A DNA stretch of 24,948 nucleotides from Oscillospiraceae bacterium (GTDB lineage Bacteria > Bacillota > Clostridia > Oscillospirales > UBA929), in NCBI GenBank assembly GCA_009784085.1, contig WRCJ01000015.1, positions 1-24,948 of the forward strand, written 5' to 3'. Under the pieces are notes generated by a model, which worked only from the letters and a program-made list of their open reading frames with translations, did not search any database and was not told where the DNA came from. Positions 8,601 through 15,625 of this stretch are shown piece by piece. The stretch's first letter is position 1. Each line of letters opens with the position of its first letter. The position numbers and the translations under genes were made by a program.

Positions 8601-9743
8601 GGCGTACAGGGCGCCGGTGGGCGTGGGCGCCGTAACGGTCAGGATGTCGCCGATGGCCATCTCGTAGCCCTCGTCCCCCACCACCATATCGGCACCTTTC
8701 ATGAACACGATATCCCCGGCCGCCGGCGCGCCGCCGACGATCGCCGCGTCCAGGCCCAGCATCTCTTTCAGATAGAACGCGGTCATCTCGGCGGACTCCC
8801 GCAGGCTTTCGTCGGCCACGACCAGACGGCCGGCAAAAGTAAAGGCCCCCGCGTCGCCCTTCCATTCGCGTAGGCCCGGTATTACGTTGGGTTTTTCATT
8901 GATAGATTCTTCCGGGGCAAACGCCCCCGGCACAACAATGGCGTTGGCCTTGTCGGAGTGGATGGTCTTGCCGTCCCGGTCGGTGATCTGATAAAAGATA
9001 TTCACCTTCATGCTTTGCAGCGGGGTCGTGACTTTGCCGTCCAAATCCACGACCGCCGTGTTGCCGGAGGCGAAGATGCCGACGGTCAAATCCGGGTCGC
9101 CCGGGTCGGGCAGGACGATGCTCTTCCCATCCGCCGCCAGCGTGGGGTTGCTTTGCACGATCTCCTCGAGGGCCAGTTTGAGCGGCGAGGGGTTCTCATA
9201 GACCTCGATCTCGGAAAAGTTTCCGCTGTAGCGGCCATTGGTGCCGCCGATGTCGAACATCGCGGTCTGCTGATACTTCACGTACCGGGCCAAGACAGGC
9301 GTTTCCAGGGTGATGTTTTGGGTAATGGCCTGCCGGCCCTCGATGTTGGCGAAAACGGCGACATCGTCGAAGTTCACGCCATCTCGGGAGACCTGCACCT
9401 TGTAGCCGGTCGGCGTCTCGCGGAAGAAAATGACAATCTTCTTGATCATCAGTTCCTCTTCCAGGTCGATAGTCAACCATGCGTTGTCGTTGCGGTCGAA
9501 AGAAACGCGGTTGCCATAATTGCCGTCGGTGGCGTTTTGCGGGTTGAACTGGGGATAGACCAATGTCCCGTCGCCGTTGTAGCCTCCCTCCACGCCGCTG
9601 ACCGTAACTGGTTTCCCCAGTGCCACGTTGACTTCTTCAGCCGCGGAAGCGAGTAGGGTGGGAAGGAAGCCCACTTGGCAGAGTATCAGGCACATACTCA
9701 GCAACAGGATGGCCGCCCTTCTCACAGGTCTGATCTTTTCCAC
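5634..9743 (-). CDS. Large secreted multimodular GH20 enzyme (lacto-N-biosidase-like architecture)
   Basis: The 1,369-residue product has a signal peptide (about 1-35), then an F5/8C (CBM32-like) module (about 38-182), a linker/Ig-like stretch (190-275), a GH20b-like domain (285-405) and a GH20 barrel (about 409-715) with HIGTDEY giving catalytic D557-E558. A LamG-like module (about 752-925), two more F5/8C modules (929-1070 and 1078-1222), a FIVAR-like segment (1226-1292) and a Big_2-like domain (1296-1368) follow. No LPXTG or C-terminal membrane anchor is visible, so it is probably released or held by binding modules. GH20b-GH20-CBM32-Big_2 resembles bifidobacterial lacto-N-biosidase, and HIGTDE differs from the HxGGDE of the neighbouring hexosaminidase, so an oligosaccharide-releasing specificity is plausible but inferred. 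The start is GTG at 9743 with GAGGAG 7-10 nt upstream. Confidence 0.92.
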   Translation of the reverse strand: MEKIRPVRRAAILLLSMCLILCQVGFLPTLLASAAEEVNVALGKPVTVSGVEGGYNGDGTLVYPQFNPQNATDGNYGNRVSFDRNDNAWLTIDLEEELMIKKIVIFFRETPTGYKVQVSRDGVNFDDVAVFANIEGRQAITQNITLETPVLARYVKYQQTAMFDIGGTNGRYSGNFSEIEVYENPSPLKLALEEIVQSNPTLAADGKSIVLPDPGDPDLTVGIFASGNTAVVDLDGKVTTPLQSMKVNIFYQITDRDGKTIHSDKANAIVVPGAFAPEESINEKPNVIPGLREWKGDAGAFTFAGRLVVADESLRESAEMTAFYLKEMLGLDAAIVGGAPAAGDIVFMKGADMVVGDEGYEMAIGDILTVTAPTPTGALYAGASITQILSQSGDGRSVPKGLVRDYPQYPVRSFMLDVARFYVPIDYLVEIGKYAAYFKLNEFHVHINETGGEQSASFRVESKKFPKINGGIISYSQEEYRNFQKEIKKFGIDTITEIDSPAHSGFVGLHDPSLMLDGYHINLSNPASWDFMKELFDEFLDGDDPVFQGTRFHIGTDEYDKRYSEIVRSYMDEMIRYVNAKGRETRFWASLGTNGFAGTTPVSTDAVAYMWSHSWASYTEMFDDGFKFINAADGILYIVPTAGYKDYLNVPNLYDTWEATNLNGGYHLDAGHPQLLGASSCLWNDVKNGHSEFDIFDRLRGQIMLMSEKTWYGEKTAGQTGAGFMERTAQVDHFTPGANPARYVASQGEIVAQYDFQDVSGDVVKDLSPNGYDATLHGLSAEGGKLMLNGAGWLSLPFDTIGFPYTVSFGMTVDASTPANAIIFSGHDGTLYYNYDNTGKLGYERKGYAYVFDYLVPAGIKLNYTILSTTRDARLFVNGYDAGNGKYHKVSANAQNSSTFVLPTERIGSGVVGAIDNFILYNTATAGMEVNLALGKPVTVSGVEGGYLQDGTLRYPQFDPQNATDGDYGTRISLDMSNNAWVTVDLGEDYWIDRVVINFNETPRGYNVQLSSNGVQFENVAVYTNLTERQRLTHTTTIKPARQARYIRYQQTSMMSIGYSGNFTELEVFGRQEIIYRTNLALDKPVTVSGVEGGLNPNGTLVYPQFNPQHATDGNEATRISLEQRDDAWLTVDLLDEYVISEILIDFLQTPTAYKVQVSSDGVVYRDVAIYPSITGMQRIKQPLPLDTPVGGRYVRYQQITMFPYTNGQSYSGNFSELEVYGRAPADKTALAQAMAAFEGLAGSQWTPATWAVAQAAYGAAALVNGDFVVEQADVDAAAQALWDALDDLEGLVFDRGGQVASVVIRKGMKYQLNIDSSNPETIVYLSSNANATVDANGLVTAVKTGSAIITVLDVWAQQYFTISINITS
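6405..6955 (-). repeat. Adjacent F5/8C modules 2 and 3 with near-identical DNA at their 5' ends
   Basis: The stretches 6405-6510 and 6849-6955 are closely similar at the nucleotide level, including an identical block over the GVS/VTVSG-encoding region (CCCTCCACGCCGCTGACCGT). A third copy is at 9525-9632. They encode the start of the carbohydrate-binding modules. Confidence 0.8.
9525..9632 (-). repeat. Third copy of the F5/8C module repeat (module 1)
   Basis: This stretch matches 6405-6510 and 6849-6955, including the CTCCACGCCGCTGACCGT block. It lies about 2.6 kb away at the other end of the same gene, on the N-terminal side of the catalytic domain. Confidence 0.8.
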
Positions 9744-9791
9744 GATTTTCTCCTCTCTTTCTTTTTTATTTTCTTTTTTTTTACGATATCT

Positions 9792-10052
9792 TTACCCTCC
9801 GTCCACGAAAGGCAGGACGTCGATTTCGTCACCGGGGCGCAGCGGCGCGTCCAGCCCGCCGAGGGTGGCGGTGGCGGCGCCGTTGATGAGGAACAGGCAT
9901 GTCTCGTCGTCCAGCAGGAAAGCCGCGAAGGCGCCGCCGTAGCGATCGCCCAAGAAGCCGATGAGCTCCCGCACGCTCCCGGCGCCCTCCGCCTGGCAGG
10001 ACGCTTCCTTGCGCGTGTGATCCAACACGCTGCCATAAAAATGTATGGTTAT
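9792..10052 (-). CDS. MoaD/ThiS-family small protein with C-terminal Gly-Gly and probable non-ATG start
   Basis: The product ends in DVLPFVDGG; a terminal Gly-Gly is the functional hallmark of MoaD-like sulfur carriers used to make molybdopterin, the cofactor of the AOR encoded just upstream. The only canonical start in reach is GTG at 10028 (78 residues), but it has no ribosome binding site and would remove the first beta strand of the ubiquitin fold. Reading upstream gives ITIHFYGSVLDHT, a typical MoaD opening, and GGAGG at 10066-10062 is correctly spaced for an ATA at 10052 or ATC at 10055. The ATA overlaps the TAA stop of the AOR gene, implying translational coupling. I therefore place the start at 10052, as an inference. 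MoaD-like genes commonly accompany tungsten AOR genes. Confidence 0.8.
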   Translation of the reverse strand: MTIHFYGSVLDHTRKEASCQAEGAGSVRELIGFLGDRYGGAFAAFLLDDETCLFLINGAATATLGGLDAPLRPGDEIDVLPFVDGG

Positions 10053-11815
10053 GATAGGTCTTCCTCCAGTAGCGCGTCCGCCTTGTCGGCGAACTTGCCG
10101 ATCATCCGGTATGTAGTACCCTCGTCCAGCACGCCATGGATGGTAGGCGTCTCAAAGAAACGCTTGGGAATCCTGACTTGCCTCGGGTCAAACCCCAACG
10201 CGCGCTTAATTTGCAGCTTGGTCTGATAGATCCGCTTCCCGATGGTGACAAGGTCCTCCGGCGTCAGGTCCCAACCCACCGCGCCCAAGGCGTCCAGCAT
10301 GGTCTGATCGTCGTAGATGCGGCGGGCGAACAGGCACATGACCAGCGACGTGGCCATGCAACGGTCACATTCCTCGCGGAACAAATCATCCACGACCTTG
10401 TCCTCGTCAAAGGACTTCATGCCTTGATCCAGGCTGTAGCCGGCGTTGCACAAGTGGGAATGCCTGGCGCCCACCGCCTGGCCGACCGTGGCGGCGTACC
10501 CCGTGTGGTAGCCCGTCATCTCGTTGCCGCCGAGCTGCATGGCATAGTCCTCCCCGCCGTACTTCTCCGCCACGAAACGGCTGCCGCGGCCCAAGTCGCG
10601 GTAGAACTCGTTCGTACCCCGGGTGAGGTACCCGAGGGCCTTGATATACCCGGCCGCGTGGCCGAACCGCAGATCGGTGAGCGTCTGTTCCCTGGTGATG
10701 ATCCCGCGCTCCAACGCCTCGGTGGCCCAGCCCAGGCATACGCCGACGCTCATGGCGTCCACCCCGAATTCCTCCACATCCTGGATGATGGCGAGGATCT
10801 CGTCGGTGGATCGGATGCCCAAGAAGGAACCCAGCGCAAAGATGAGTTCATAGTCGTAGGTGACGTTGATGGCCTCGTACTCCTGCCCTTTGTCAAACTC
10901 GTGGCGGTACATGCCGATGTGGATGCACCCCACGGGACAGCCCGCGCAGGCCATCTTGCGCACCAGGTTCTTCTCGGCGAACGCCTCCCCGCTGATATCG
11001 TCGGCGTGTTCAAACCGGCCGGCCTTGAGGTTCAGCGTCGGTATCGCGCCCAACTTGTTGAGCGACTTGACATTGACCGGCGTCCCCAAGTCGTGGTACT
11101 TGCGCATACCGGCGGAAAAGACGCATTTATGGTAGATCTCCCGATAGACCTTGAAATACTGCCTGGGGTTGGCGATGGGGAGGGGGCGTTCCCCGAAGAC
11201 CGACATGCCTTTCAGATGCTTGCTGCCCATGGCGGCGCCCAAGCCCAAACGCCCAAAATGGCGGTAGGTGTCCACATTAACGCTGGCAAAGGCCACGCCG
11301 TTCTCCCCAGCCGGCCCGATGCGGATGATGGAACGCCGCCCGCTGGCCCGCCCGCCCGCGTTCTCGCGGTCCCGGATGATGCGGCCGGTCTCCTCGGAGA
11401 GCAGGCCCCAGATCGAGTTGGCTTCCCGGATGTTGACGTCGCGGTCGGTGATCGCCAGGTAGCATGGCTTGCGCGACCGGCCGGTGATGACGATGGCGTC
11501 GTAGCCGGCCATCAGCATGGCCATCCCCAGGCGCCCCGCCGCGTGGCTTTCGCCGTACTCGCCCGTGAGGGGCGATAGGAAGGTGGCGACCACCTTGGTG
11601 AGCACGGGGAAGATGAACGTGCCCGCGCCGATGGCAAATACGATGGGCTGCTTCGGCGATGTGGGCGCCAAGCCGGGATGGAAGTTCTCCTGCAAAAGCT
11701 TGGCGGCGACGCCTGCCCCGCCCAAATAAGGCATCAGGTCTTCGCGCTCCTCGGTGCGGATGTCCCCCGCCGTCAGATCGATGTGCAATACGCGGATAAA
11801 CTTTTCACCCACCAT
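10049..11815 (-). CDS. Tungsten-dependent aldehyde:ferredoxin oxidoreductase, catalytic subunit
   Basis: The 588-residue protein matches the AOR family along its length: an N-terminal AOR_N domain (LHIDLTAGDI near residue 10, FGRLGLGAAMGSKHLKG at about 187-203, which lies around the pterin) and a C-terminal domain. Cluster ligands are C290, C293 and C297 (CAGCPVGC) with C494 as the likely fourth, coordinating one [4Fe-4S] cluster. The family oxidises aldehydes to carboxylates using a tungsto-bispterin cofactor in the cytoplasm. The ATG at 11815 follows GGAGAG and overlaps the polyferredoxin gene by 11 nt. That pairing matches the large/small subunit arrangement known for WOR-type enzymes. The natural aldehyde cannot be read from sequence. 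Confidence 0.94.
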   Translation of the reverse strand: MVGEKFIRVLHIDLTAGDIRTEEREDLMPYLGGAGVAAKLLQENFHPGLAPTSPKQPIVFAIGAGTFIFPVLTKVVATFLSPLTGEYGESHAAGRLGMAMLMAGYDAIVITGRSRKPCYLAITDRDVNIREANSIWGLLSEETGRIIRDRENAGGRASGRRSIIRIGPAGENGVAFASVNVDTYRHFGRLGLGAAMGSKHLKGMSVFGERPLPIANPRQYFKVYREIYHKCVFSAGMRKYHDLGTPVNVKSLNKLGAIPTLNLKAGRFEHADDISGEAFAEKNLVRKMACAGCPVGCIHIGMYRHEFDKGQEYEAINVTYDYELIFALGSFLGIRSTDEILAIIQDVEEFGVDAMSVGVCLGWATEALERGIITREQTLTDLRFGHAAGYIKALGYLTRGTNEFYRDLGRGSRFVAEKYGGEDYAMQLGGNEMTGYHTGYAATVGQAVGARHSHLCNAGYSLDQGMKSFDEDKVVDDLFREECDRCMATSLVMCLFARRIYDDQTMLDALGAVGWDLTPEDLVTIGKRIYQTKLQIKRALGFDPRQVRIPKRFFETPTIHGVLDEGTTYRMIGKFADKADALLEEDLS

Positions 11816-12233
11816 GGCCGCTCTCCTCCCTTACCTCCGTCATCATGATGCAACCGTGGGTGCAAAACGTGGTGCATATCCCGCAATGGCAGCAAATGAT
11901 GGGTTTTTGTGTCTCGCGGTCGAAGTTGACGGCGCCCACGCTGCATGCCGGCACGCATTTGCGGCAGCCGTAGCATAGGTCGGCGTCCAGCGTAACGCCG
12001 CCGCCGGGCCTCGGCAACAGCGCGCCGGCCGGGCATGCCTCCTTGCAGGCGGGCGCCTGGCATCCCCTGCACACGACGGCGACAATACTGCCGGTCATGC
12101 CGCCGGTGGTGCGTATCCTGATGGCGCTCTTGGCGACCGAATGGCTCTCTTGGTTGACGGCGGCGCAGACCGTCACGCAGGTAAGGCACCCTAAGCACTT
12201 GTTCATCCCTTTGGGGTTGATGATATACGGCAT
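11805..12233 (-). CDS. Polyferredoxin small subunit with four probable [4Fe-4S] clusters
   Basis: This 142-residue protein carries four groups of cysteines: C13/C16/C19/C23, C55/C58/C63/C67, C87/C90/C93/C97 and C114-C117-C120-C124 with further Cys nearby. The spacing and the CP/CS pattern are those of bacterial polyferredoxins of the HycB/DmsB type. It starts at ATG 12233 with GGAGG 8 nt upstream and overlaps the AOR start, so the two products are probably made in equal amounts. The likely role is to carry electrons from the tungsten site to the flavin subunits. Such small subunits accompany AOR large subunits in known AOR/WOR complexes; that it bridges to the NuoF-like part here is inference. 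Confidence 0.92.
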   Translation of the reverse strand: MPYIINPKGMNKCLGCLTCVTVCAAVNQESHSVAKSAIRIRTTGGMTGSIVAVVCRGCQAPACKEACPAGALLPRPGGGVTLDADLCYGCRKCVPACSVGAVNFDRETQKPIICCHCGICTTFCTHGCIMMTEVREESGHGG

Positions 12234-12245
12234 ATCGTTTCCTCC

Positions 12246-12294
12246 GGTTACAGGTTACAGGTTACTGGCTACTGGCTACTGGCTACTGGCTACT
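12246..12294 (-). repeat. 7-bp tandem repeat, seven copies, at the hybrid/polyferredoxin junction
   Basis: Seven consecutive units run GGTTACA, GGTTACA, GGTTACT and then GGCTACT four times. The last unit supplies the TAG stop of the upstream hybrid gene (12292-12290), and the array fills the gap before the polyferredoxin ribosome binding site. Confidence 0.95.
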
Positions 12295-15200
12295 GGGAAT
12301 CGCCGGCATGGGCGGCATGGGCGGCCAGCGCCTTGATTTGCATGATGTTGCCCCATGCGATAGGGCTGGGGACAGCCTGTTTGAGCGCATGGATTTGATC
12401 GTCGCAGGCGGTGAAGGTCCCGTTCTTTTCGGCGTAGGTATCGGCGGGGAAAACCACATTGGCCTGCCTAGCCGCCTCGGTCATGTGGATATCCTGTACG
12501 GCCAGGAACTCTATCGCGCGCAAGTCCAACCCCTCGATGTTTTCCCCGAAAAGGAACAAGCCCCGAACGCCGCCCTCCGCCAGCGCGCGGTGAAAGTCGC
12601 CGCGATGGCCGATGCCCAGGGCGGAAAGCCCCCGCGCGTTGGCGCCCCGGAGCAAATGCAAAACGCCGCCGCCGCTGAGGGTGGCTATCTCCGCCACCTT
12701 CCGCGCGATGGGATCGGTCACGGATTCCTCTTCTATGACGATGACGGCCCTTTGCGCTTTGGCCATCATATCCACAGCCGCCCGCGCACGAGCCTCCGCC
12801 CCCGGCGCGCGCGTCTCCGCCCCCGGCGCACGCGTCTCCGCCCCCGGCGCATCCTCCGGCGCATCCCCCGGCGCATCCCCCGGCGCGTCCCCGTTGTTGA
12901 GGCAAACCCGCAAATCCGCGATGTCGCCGAGCAAATCCCCGTTTTCCCCCGGGCGCTCGTCGAGGATCAACAGCTTGGCGCCCCGGCGGGCAGCGCGGCG
13001 GATCCGCATGGCCGTCACCGATCGGTGGAGTTCCCTCCCGGGCGCCACGACAATGATCAAATCGGCGTCGTCCAGGGAACCCATCGTGGCGGCTGGGATT
13101 TCGCCGCCCAATGCGTCCGCCAACCCGTTGTCTGTAAGTTCCAGGGAGAACACGCGGCTGGTCTTCAGGCGTTTTTCGGCGTACTCTTTGATGTGGGATG
13201 CCTCTTCGTTGGTATAGCGGCCGAAAATGGACACAGCCACGCAATCGGCGCCGTATTGTTCCTGCAGGCGGGCAAAAGACTCGTCCACGCAGGCGACGGC
13301 CTTTGCAAAGGTGGTCGCCTCCAGGCCGGCGTCGCCGCGGAGGAGCGGCGCCGTCAAACGCAACGCCCGCCCAAGCTCCCCAAATCCAAAGCGGCCGTTT
13401 TGGCAGAGCAGGCCGTCCTCGCCGGGGGCGGGCAGGCAACGCAACAACAGGCGTCCATGCGACATCAGGCTCGCCCGGCATCCGGCCGAACAGGACGCGC
13501 ATACGGTGTCGGTCTTCCCTTCCCGAAGCGGGACCTGTTTGGCTACCATCTGCATCTCGACCAACGCGCCCGTGGGGCAAACCGCGACACATTGCCCGCA
13601 GGAGATGCAATCCGTGTCCCGCAGTAGCGCGTCGAACGCCGGCCCCACCACCGTGTCGAAGCCCCGCCGCATAAAGCCAATGGCCGTGGCGCCGGCCACC
13701 TGCTCGCAGATCCGCACGCACAGGCCACACAGGATGCACTTGTCCGTATCGCGGCGGATGTAGGGATCGTCGTCCCGGCAAACGTTATGGTGTTTTTCGC
13801 CGCGGTAATTCTCCGGCTGTACCGCATACAGCCCGGCGTATTCCATGAGCTTGCACTCGAAATAATCCATACAGCCGCACTCCAGGCAACGGTCGGCCTC
13901 TCGCCGGGCCACCTGCTCGCTATAGCCGTAGTTGATCTCCAGGAAGTCCTTTTTCCGGTCGCCGGCCGGGCGGTGCGGCATCTTGGCCCTCGCCAGTTTG
14001 CCGGTACCCGCAAAATCTTCCGCCGCCTTCTCGGACTTGACGAGGAAAGGCTCGTCAAACGACAACAAAGCCTCGCCGCGCAAATATCGATGCACCATGC
14101 CGGCGGCCTTCTGCGCCTCGCCGATGGCGGTGATGGCGATGTCCGCGCCGTTGTTGGTGGCGTCGCCCACGGCAAAGATCCCATCCCGGTTGGTGAGGAA
14201 GCTGTGTTCATCGGCGATGATGGTGCTCCATTTTGTCTGTTGCAACGCCTCGAACCCAAGGGTATTGGGCTTCTGGCCGATGGCCTTGATGACAATATCC
14301 ACCTCGATGGATTCCTCCAGGCCCGGCACGGGGACAGGCCGGCGCCGCCCCGACGCGTCGGGTTCGCCCAGCTCCATCACCTGCAAGCGCATGGAGGCGA
14401 CCTTCCCGTCTTGCCCGATGATCTCGATGGGGTTGGTCAGGTTCTTGAAGATGACGCCCTCCTCCTCGGCCTCGTCGATCTCGGAGGCTTCGGCGGGCAT
14501 CTCGTTGCGCGTGCGGCGGTAAACATTGTACACGACCGAGGCGCCCGATCGCACGGCGGTGCGGCAGGCATCCATGGCCGTGTTGCCGCCGCCCACAATC
14601 GCCACGCGGCGGCGCAGGAGCAACGGCGTGATGCCGGTGATATTCCAGAGGAACTCAATGCCGCCGTGTACGCCGTCCAGATCCTCGCCGGGGCACCGTA
14701 GCCCCGTGCTGGACCATGCGCCGATAGCCACGACCACGGCGTCGTTGCCTTGCCGCAGCTCCTCCAAGGAGATATCCCGGCCTATGCCCACGTTGTTGCG
14801 AAACACCACACCCATGCCCTCGATGGCGTCGATTTCTTCCTGCAAAACCTGCTTGGGCAGGCGGTACTCCGGGATGCCGTAGCGCAACATCCCGCCCATG
14901 CGTGGCATGGCGTCGTATACGGTGACATGATGGCCGTAGGAGCGCAGGAAATAGGCCGCCGTCAGGCCGCCCGGGCCCCCGCCGACGATGGCGACGCGTT
15001 TCCCGGTGTCGGCGGCCACCGGGGCGGTATAGATCTTCCCGCCGCGGTGCTGCTCGTCGGAGGCAAATTGCTTGAGCGCCATAATCGCGACGGGTTCCTC
15101 GACCAGCTCCCGCCGGCAAGCCGTCTCGCAGGGATGGGGGCACACCCGGCCGATGGAGGCGGGCAATGGGATCTTCTCTTTGATCAGCTCGTAGGCCTCC

Positions 15201-15610
15201 TGATAGGCGCCATTGGCAATCAGGCCCACATAGCCCTGGCAGTCGGTCTGCGCCGGGCAGGCCAAGGTGCAGGGGGGGCGGCAGTCGCCGGTGTGGTCGC
15301 TGAGCAACAGCTCCAACGCCGCCTTGCGGTTTTGCGCGACGCGCTCGCTGTCCGTGTGCAGCGCCATGCCATCCGCGGCCTTGGTACAGCACGCGCGCAA
15401 CAGTTTGGGGTTGCCCTCGGCCTCGACCGCGCACATCCCGCACGACCCGAACATCTCCACCCTGTCGTCCTGGCAAAATGTGGGGATATCGATGCCATGC
15501 GCCCGGGCGATCTCCAATATGGTCTGCCCTTCGCGCCCCGTGACATCGCGGCCATTTATCGTCAAATGAATCATTGGAACCATCGGAACCATCGGAATCA
15601 CTGGAATCAT
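12290..15610 (-). CDS. NuoG-like/GltD-like hybrid: FAD-NAD(P) oxidoreductase with multiple Fe-S clusters
   Basis: The 1,106-residue chain fuses several units. An N-terminal [2Fe-2S] domain has C46, C57, C60 and C74. A GltD/NfnB-like region follows with Cys-rich entry (C110-C165), an FAD Rossmann motif VAIVGGGPGG (206-215) and an NAD(P) Rossmann motif VAIVGGGNTA (336-345). Two [4Fe-4S] clusters come next (C625/628/631/635 and C668/671/674/678), then a NuoG-like molybdopterin-oxidoreductase-type domain (about 700-1095) with C704/C707/C711 and the AEKNGTF motif. That domain looks like the inactive NuoG type. A low-complexity insert (about 906-945) interrupts it. It should pass electrons between NAD(P)H, FAD and ferredoxin-type centres. 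The start at 15610 has a purine-rich SD; a second ATG at 15574 begins the conserved part. It is co-transcribed with NuoE/NuoF-like and AOR genes. Confidence 0.9.
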   Translation of the reverse strand: MIPVIPMVPMVPMIHLTINGRDVTGREGQTILEIARAHGIDIPTFCQDDRVEMFGSCGMCAVEAEGNPKLLRACCTKAADGMALHTDSERVAQNRKAALELLLSDHTGDCRPPCTLACPAQTDCQGYVGLIANGAYQEAYELIKEKIPLPASIGRVCPHPCETACRRELVEEPVAIMALKQFASDEQHRGGKIYTAPVAADTGKRVAIVGGGPGGLTAAYFLRSYGHHVTVYDAMPRMGGMLRYGIPEYRLPKQVLQEEIDAIEGMGVVFRNNVGIGRDISLEELRQGNDAVVVAIGAWSSTGLRCPGEDLDGVHGGIEFLWNITGITPLLLRRRVAIVGGGNTAMDACRTAVRSGASVVYNVYRRTRNEMPAEASEIDEAEEEGVIFKNLTNPIEIIGQDGKVASMRLQVMELGEPDASGRRRPVPVPGLEESIEVDIVIKAIGQKPNTLGFEALQQTKWSTIIADEHSFLTNRDGIFAVGDATNNGADIAITAIGEAQKAAGMVHRYLRGEALLSFDEPFLVKSEKAAEDFAGTGKLARAKMPHRPAGDRKKDFLEINYGYSEQVARREADRCLECGCMDYFECKLMEYAGLYAVQPENYRGEKHHNVCRDDDPYIRRDTDKCILCGLCVRICEQVAGATAIGFMRRGFDTVVGPAFDALLRDTDCISCGQCVAVCPTGALVEMQMVAKQVPLREGKTDTVCASCSAGCRASLMSHGRLLLRCLPAPGEDGLLCQNGRFGFGELGRALRLTAPLLRGDAGLEATTFAKAVACVDESFARLQEQYGADCVAVSIFGRYTNEEASHIKEYAEKRLKTSRVFSLELTDNGLADALGGEIPAATMGSLDDADLIIVVAPGRELHRSVTAMRIRRAARRGAKLLILDERPGENGDLLGDIADLRVCLNNGDAPGDAPGDAPEDAPGAETRAPGAETRAPGAEARARAAVDMMAKAQRAVIVIEEESVTDPIARKVAEIATLSGGGVLHLLRGANARGLSALGIGHRGDFHRALAEGGVRGLFLFGENIEGLDLRAIEFLAVQDIHMTEAARQANVVFPADTYAEKNGTFTACDDQIHALKQAVPSPIAWGNIMQIKALAAHAAHAGDSQ
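12792..12890 (-). repeat. 21-bp and 12-bp tandem repeats inside the NuoG-like domain
   Basis: Three 21-bp units begin at 12792, 12813 and 12834 and encode PGAETRA-type blocks. They are followed by three 12-bp units at 12855, 12867 and 12879 that encode GDAP/EDAP-type blocks. Both unit lengths keep frame. Confidence 0.9.
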
Positions 15611-15615
15611 CGGAA
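15571..15615 (-). repeat. 9-bp tandem repeat covering the start of the hybrid gene
   Basis: Five units begin at 15571, 15580, 15589, 15598 and 15607 (plus-strand forms TCATTGGAA, CCATCGGAA). In the gene direction each unit carries ATG or GTG in the same frame, so the N-terminus MIPVIPMVPMVPM is a repeat product and offers several in-frame starts. Confidence 0.92.
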
Positions 15616-15625
15616 TCTCGCCCCC

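Noticed and set aside
10136..11578. 480-codon open frame on the plus strand opposite the AOR gene
   Set aside because: It is antisense to a gene with full family match, has no ribosome binding site and no recognisable domain; such long shadows are expected in GC-rich DNA.
12246..12294. Heptamer array as a CRISPR-like structure
   Set aside because: Units are directly adjacent with no spacers, so it is a simple tandem repeat.
12308..13627. 439-codon open frame on the plus strand opposite the NuoG/GltD hybrid
   Set aside because: Antisense shadow; the repeat tract alone explains its Arg/Pro-rich stretch.
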